Assembly: GCA_039024435.1 (NCBI GenBank)
Contig: JBCCQH010000017.1
Coordinates: 1 to 64,000 of the forward strand
Source: JBCCQH01 sp039024435
GTDB lineage: Bacteria > Bacteroidota > Bacteroidia > J057 > JADKCL01
Direction: 5' to 3'
Length of the DNA stretch: 64,000 nucleotides
This document shows positions 62,464-64,000 of this stretch, in pieces (the stretch's first letter is position 1; each line of letters opens with the position of its first letter). A program made the translations under genes and the position numbers. Below the pieces are notes generated by a model that had not been told where the DNA came from, did no database searches, and saw only the letters and a program-made list of their open reading frames with translations.

Positions 62464-64000
62464 TCACCCCGGTTCAAATTCCCGGGCACGCTCGACGAAA
62501 TACATGTCGATTTCGCCTTTGTTCTTCGCTTGCACCTTGCCGCGGTATTCGCTGCTAAAATTGCGCTGGACGATCTCGTGGGTGGTTCCGGAGATATTTA
62601 CCTTGCCCACGGCTCCGCTCGATTCCATCCGCGAGGCGGTGTTTACCGTATCTCCCCAGATGTCGTAGGCAAATTTCTTCTCTCCCACCACCCCGGCGAC
62701 GACCGGACCGCTGTGCACTCCGATCCGGATATTCCACTTGGGCTCATTCGGCGAAAGCTGATTGTTGAAGCTGCGAATGAAATCCCGCATCATCAGCGCG
62801 GCGCGCACCGACTTATCGGCGTGGTCCTTGTCCGCCTTGGGCAGTCCACAAGCCGCCATGTAGGCGTCCCCGATGGTCTTGATTCGGGTGAGGCCCGTGA
62901 CCTCGGTGATCCGGTCAAATTCCAGGAAAATTGCATCGAGCTTCCCGACGAGTTGCTCCGGAGTGAGTTTTTCCGAAATCTTCGTGAACCCAGAAAAGTC
63001 AGTGAAAACGACGGTCACTTCCTCGTAGTTGCGGGGGACCGCTCTCCCCTTTTCCTTGAGTTCGTTGGCGACCTCCACCGGCAATATGTTCAAGAGCAGG
63101 TTGTCGCTTTTCTCCCTTTCCTGGGCAATGATCCGGTTTTTTCGCCGGACCAGTACCAGAGCAAGCAAAATCAGCAGGACCAGCAGGCCCATCCCCCCCA
63201 ACAGGTAAAACAGACTCTGGATCCGGGCACTCCGCTCCGCCAATTCGAGTTCCGTGAGCCGGGCTTCGTTTTCTGCCAGCTCCAGATTTTGCCGGGCCAG
63301 TTCGGCTTCCGCCGCTTTTTCCTTGGCCCTTTGCTTTTCGTTGCGCGCCTCCAATTCCGCGATGCGGGTCTTGTTGTTGAGGTCGGTGATTTCCGCCTCT
63401 TGTTGCTCGGTCTTGCGCTTTTCCTCCAATAGCATGAGCGCATTGAGCGCCCGCTTGGCTTCAACCTGCTTGTAGGCCAACTGCGAATCCTTCAATTCAA
63501 GTTCTTTGCGCTGCAGGGCTTCTTTTTTCGCTTTGGTCTCGTTCTCGGCTTCCAGGCGGGCGATTTCTTCGGCTTGCAGGGCCTGGGTCGCAAAACCAAT
63601 TTTGAATTGGCGCTCCAGGCGCTCAAGGTCGGCGGCTTCCTTGAGGATATCGCGGCGGCTGTCCCGCTCAATGCTGGCCAGCGAGTCAAATTTCAGGTAG
63701 TATTCGAGCGCGTCTTCAAACTCGTAAAGCCCTTGAAGGATGAGCGAACGTGTTTTGTAACTGCTGCCCTCGACCCGTTTGGCCCGGCTGGCGATGGCCT
63801 CATTGATCGCCAATGTATTGAATTCCAGGGCATTGTAGTGATCTTGCTTTTGTAGGTAAATGAGCGCCAGATAATCGTACGTACTGGCTTGCGCGGCGCG
63901 ATTTCCGACCCGCTCGTACGCATTGGCCGCCTTCTCTAATTCCTTAATCGCGGCGGTCACCCGGCCTTCGGAGTAGTTCAGAATCCCCAGATTGGCGTAC
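62464..64000 (-). CDS. Class III nucleotide cyclase with TPRs and coiled coil, 5' end outside window
   Basis: The frame continues past the right edge as YANLGILNYSEGRV, so the listed start is not real. TPR motifs at the N-terminus (ANAYERVGNRAAQASTYDYL, ALIYLQKQDHYNALEF) precede a long coiled coil and one transmembrane helix (LLGGMGLLVLLILLALVLV). The C-terminal cyclase domain has TVVFTDFSGFTKISEKL and IKTIGDAYMAACGLP, which place the two metal-binding aspartates, and DIWGDTVNTASRMESSGAVG. It would make cAMP or cGMP in the cytosol; the substrate is not determined here. Confidence 0.85.
   Translation of the reverse strand, partial: YANLGILNYSEGRVTAAIKELEKAANAYERVGNRAAQASTYDYLALIYLQKQDHYNALEFNTLAINEAIASRAKRVEGSSYKTRSLILQGLYEFEDALEYYLKFDSLASIERDSRRDILKEAADLERLERQFKIGFATQALQAEEIARLEAENETKAKKEALQRKELELKDSQLAYKQVEAKRALNALMLLEEKRKTEQQEAEITDLNNKTRIAELEARNEKQRAKEKAAEAELARQNLELAENEARLTELELAERSARIQSLFYLLGGMGLLVLLILLALVLVRRKNRIIAQEREKSDNLLLNILPVEVANELKEKGRAVPRNYEEVTVVFTDFSGFTKISEKLTPEQLVGKLDAIFLEFDRITEVTGLTRIKTIGDAYMAACGLPKADKDHADKSVRAALMMRDFIRSFNNQLSPNEPKWNIRIGVHSGPVVAGVVGEKKFAYDIWGDTVNTASRMESSGAVGKVNISGTTHEIVQRNFSSEYRGKVQAKNKGEIDMYFVERAREFEPG

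Noticed and set aside
1..64000. tRNA or rRNA genes
   Set aside because: No T-loop-like GTTCGA-type sequence with a supporting cloverleaf was identified by eye; a tRNAscan run would settle this.

Overview
The window is chromosomal DNA from a member of the Bacteroidota, most likely a moderately GC-rich Saprospiria-type (Lewinella-like) organism. This is inferred from three secreted proteins ending in type IX secretion (T9SS) sorting domains, a futalosine-route menaquinone gene pair (mqnB-mqnD), promoters of the Bacteroidetes TTG-N19-TAnnTTTG type, and a contractile injection cluster with DUF4255- and DUF5908-type proteins. No rRNA, tRNA, IS element or CRISPR array was seen.

Positions 1-22259 (minus strand) are one tightly packed operon for an extracellular contractile injection system (eCIS, the Afp/PVC/AlgoCIS group). 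In transcription order it holds: a DUF4255/Pvc16-like cap protein, an unknown 339-aa protein, the sheath, two tube proteins, a DUF5908-like 55-aa protein, a LysM tube/baseplate adaptor, a VgrG-like spike, a PAAR tip, a gp25 wedge, a 1370-aa baseplate J/gp6-like protein, a fibre-like protein, an unknown 62-aa protein, a 1635-aa gp7-like wedge carrying a large helical block, and a very long tape-measure protein that runs off the left edge. Many genes overlap by 4-23 nt. The AAA+ ATPase and any toxic cargo are not in view and would lie to the left of position 1.

Positions 22361-34231 are mostly housekeeping genes: rlmD, bioY with a small membrane protein, a UDP-sugar epimerase/decarboxylase, pnp-rpsO, a radical SAM/SPASM protein, accD, topA and a GNAT acetyltransferase. 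Positions 34450-43554 are more mixed: comEC, a lipoprotein, a VOC protein, a beta-propeller-like protein coupled to a small Cys-x2-Cys protein, a membrane pentapeptide-repeat protein, mqnD-mqnB and an orphan TIR-like protein that could be a defence gene.

Positions 43779-64000 hold rarA, three T9SS cargo proteins, a secreted M24 peptidase homologue that has lost most metal ligands, rpmB, an LpoA-like envelope lipoprotein candidate overlapping hemL, an S74-type fibre protein, TPR and ankyrin proteins, an FAD oxidoreductase/acyl-CoA dehydrogenase/GNAT run, a putative papain-like hydrolase and a truncated class III nucleotide cyclase with TPRs.
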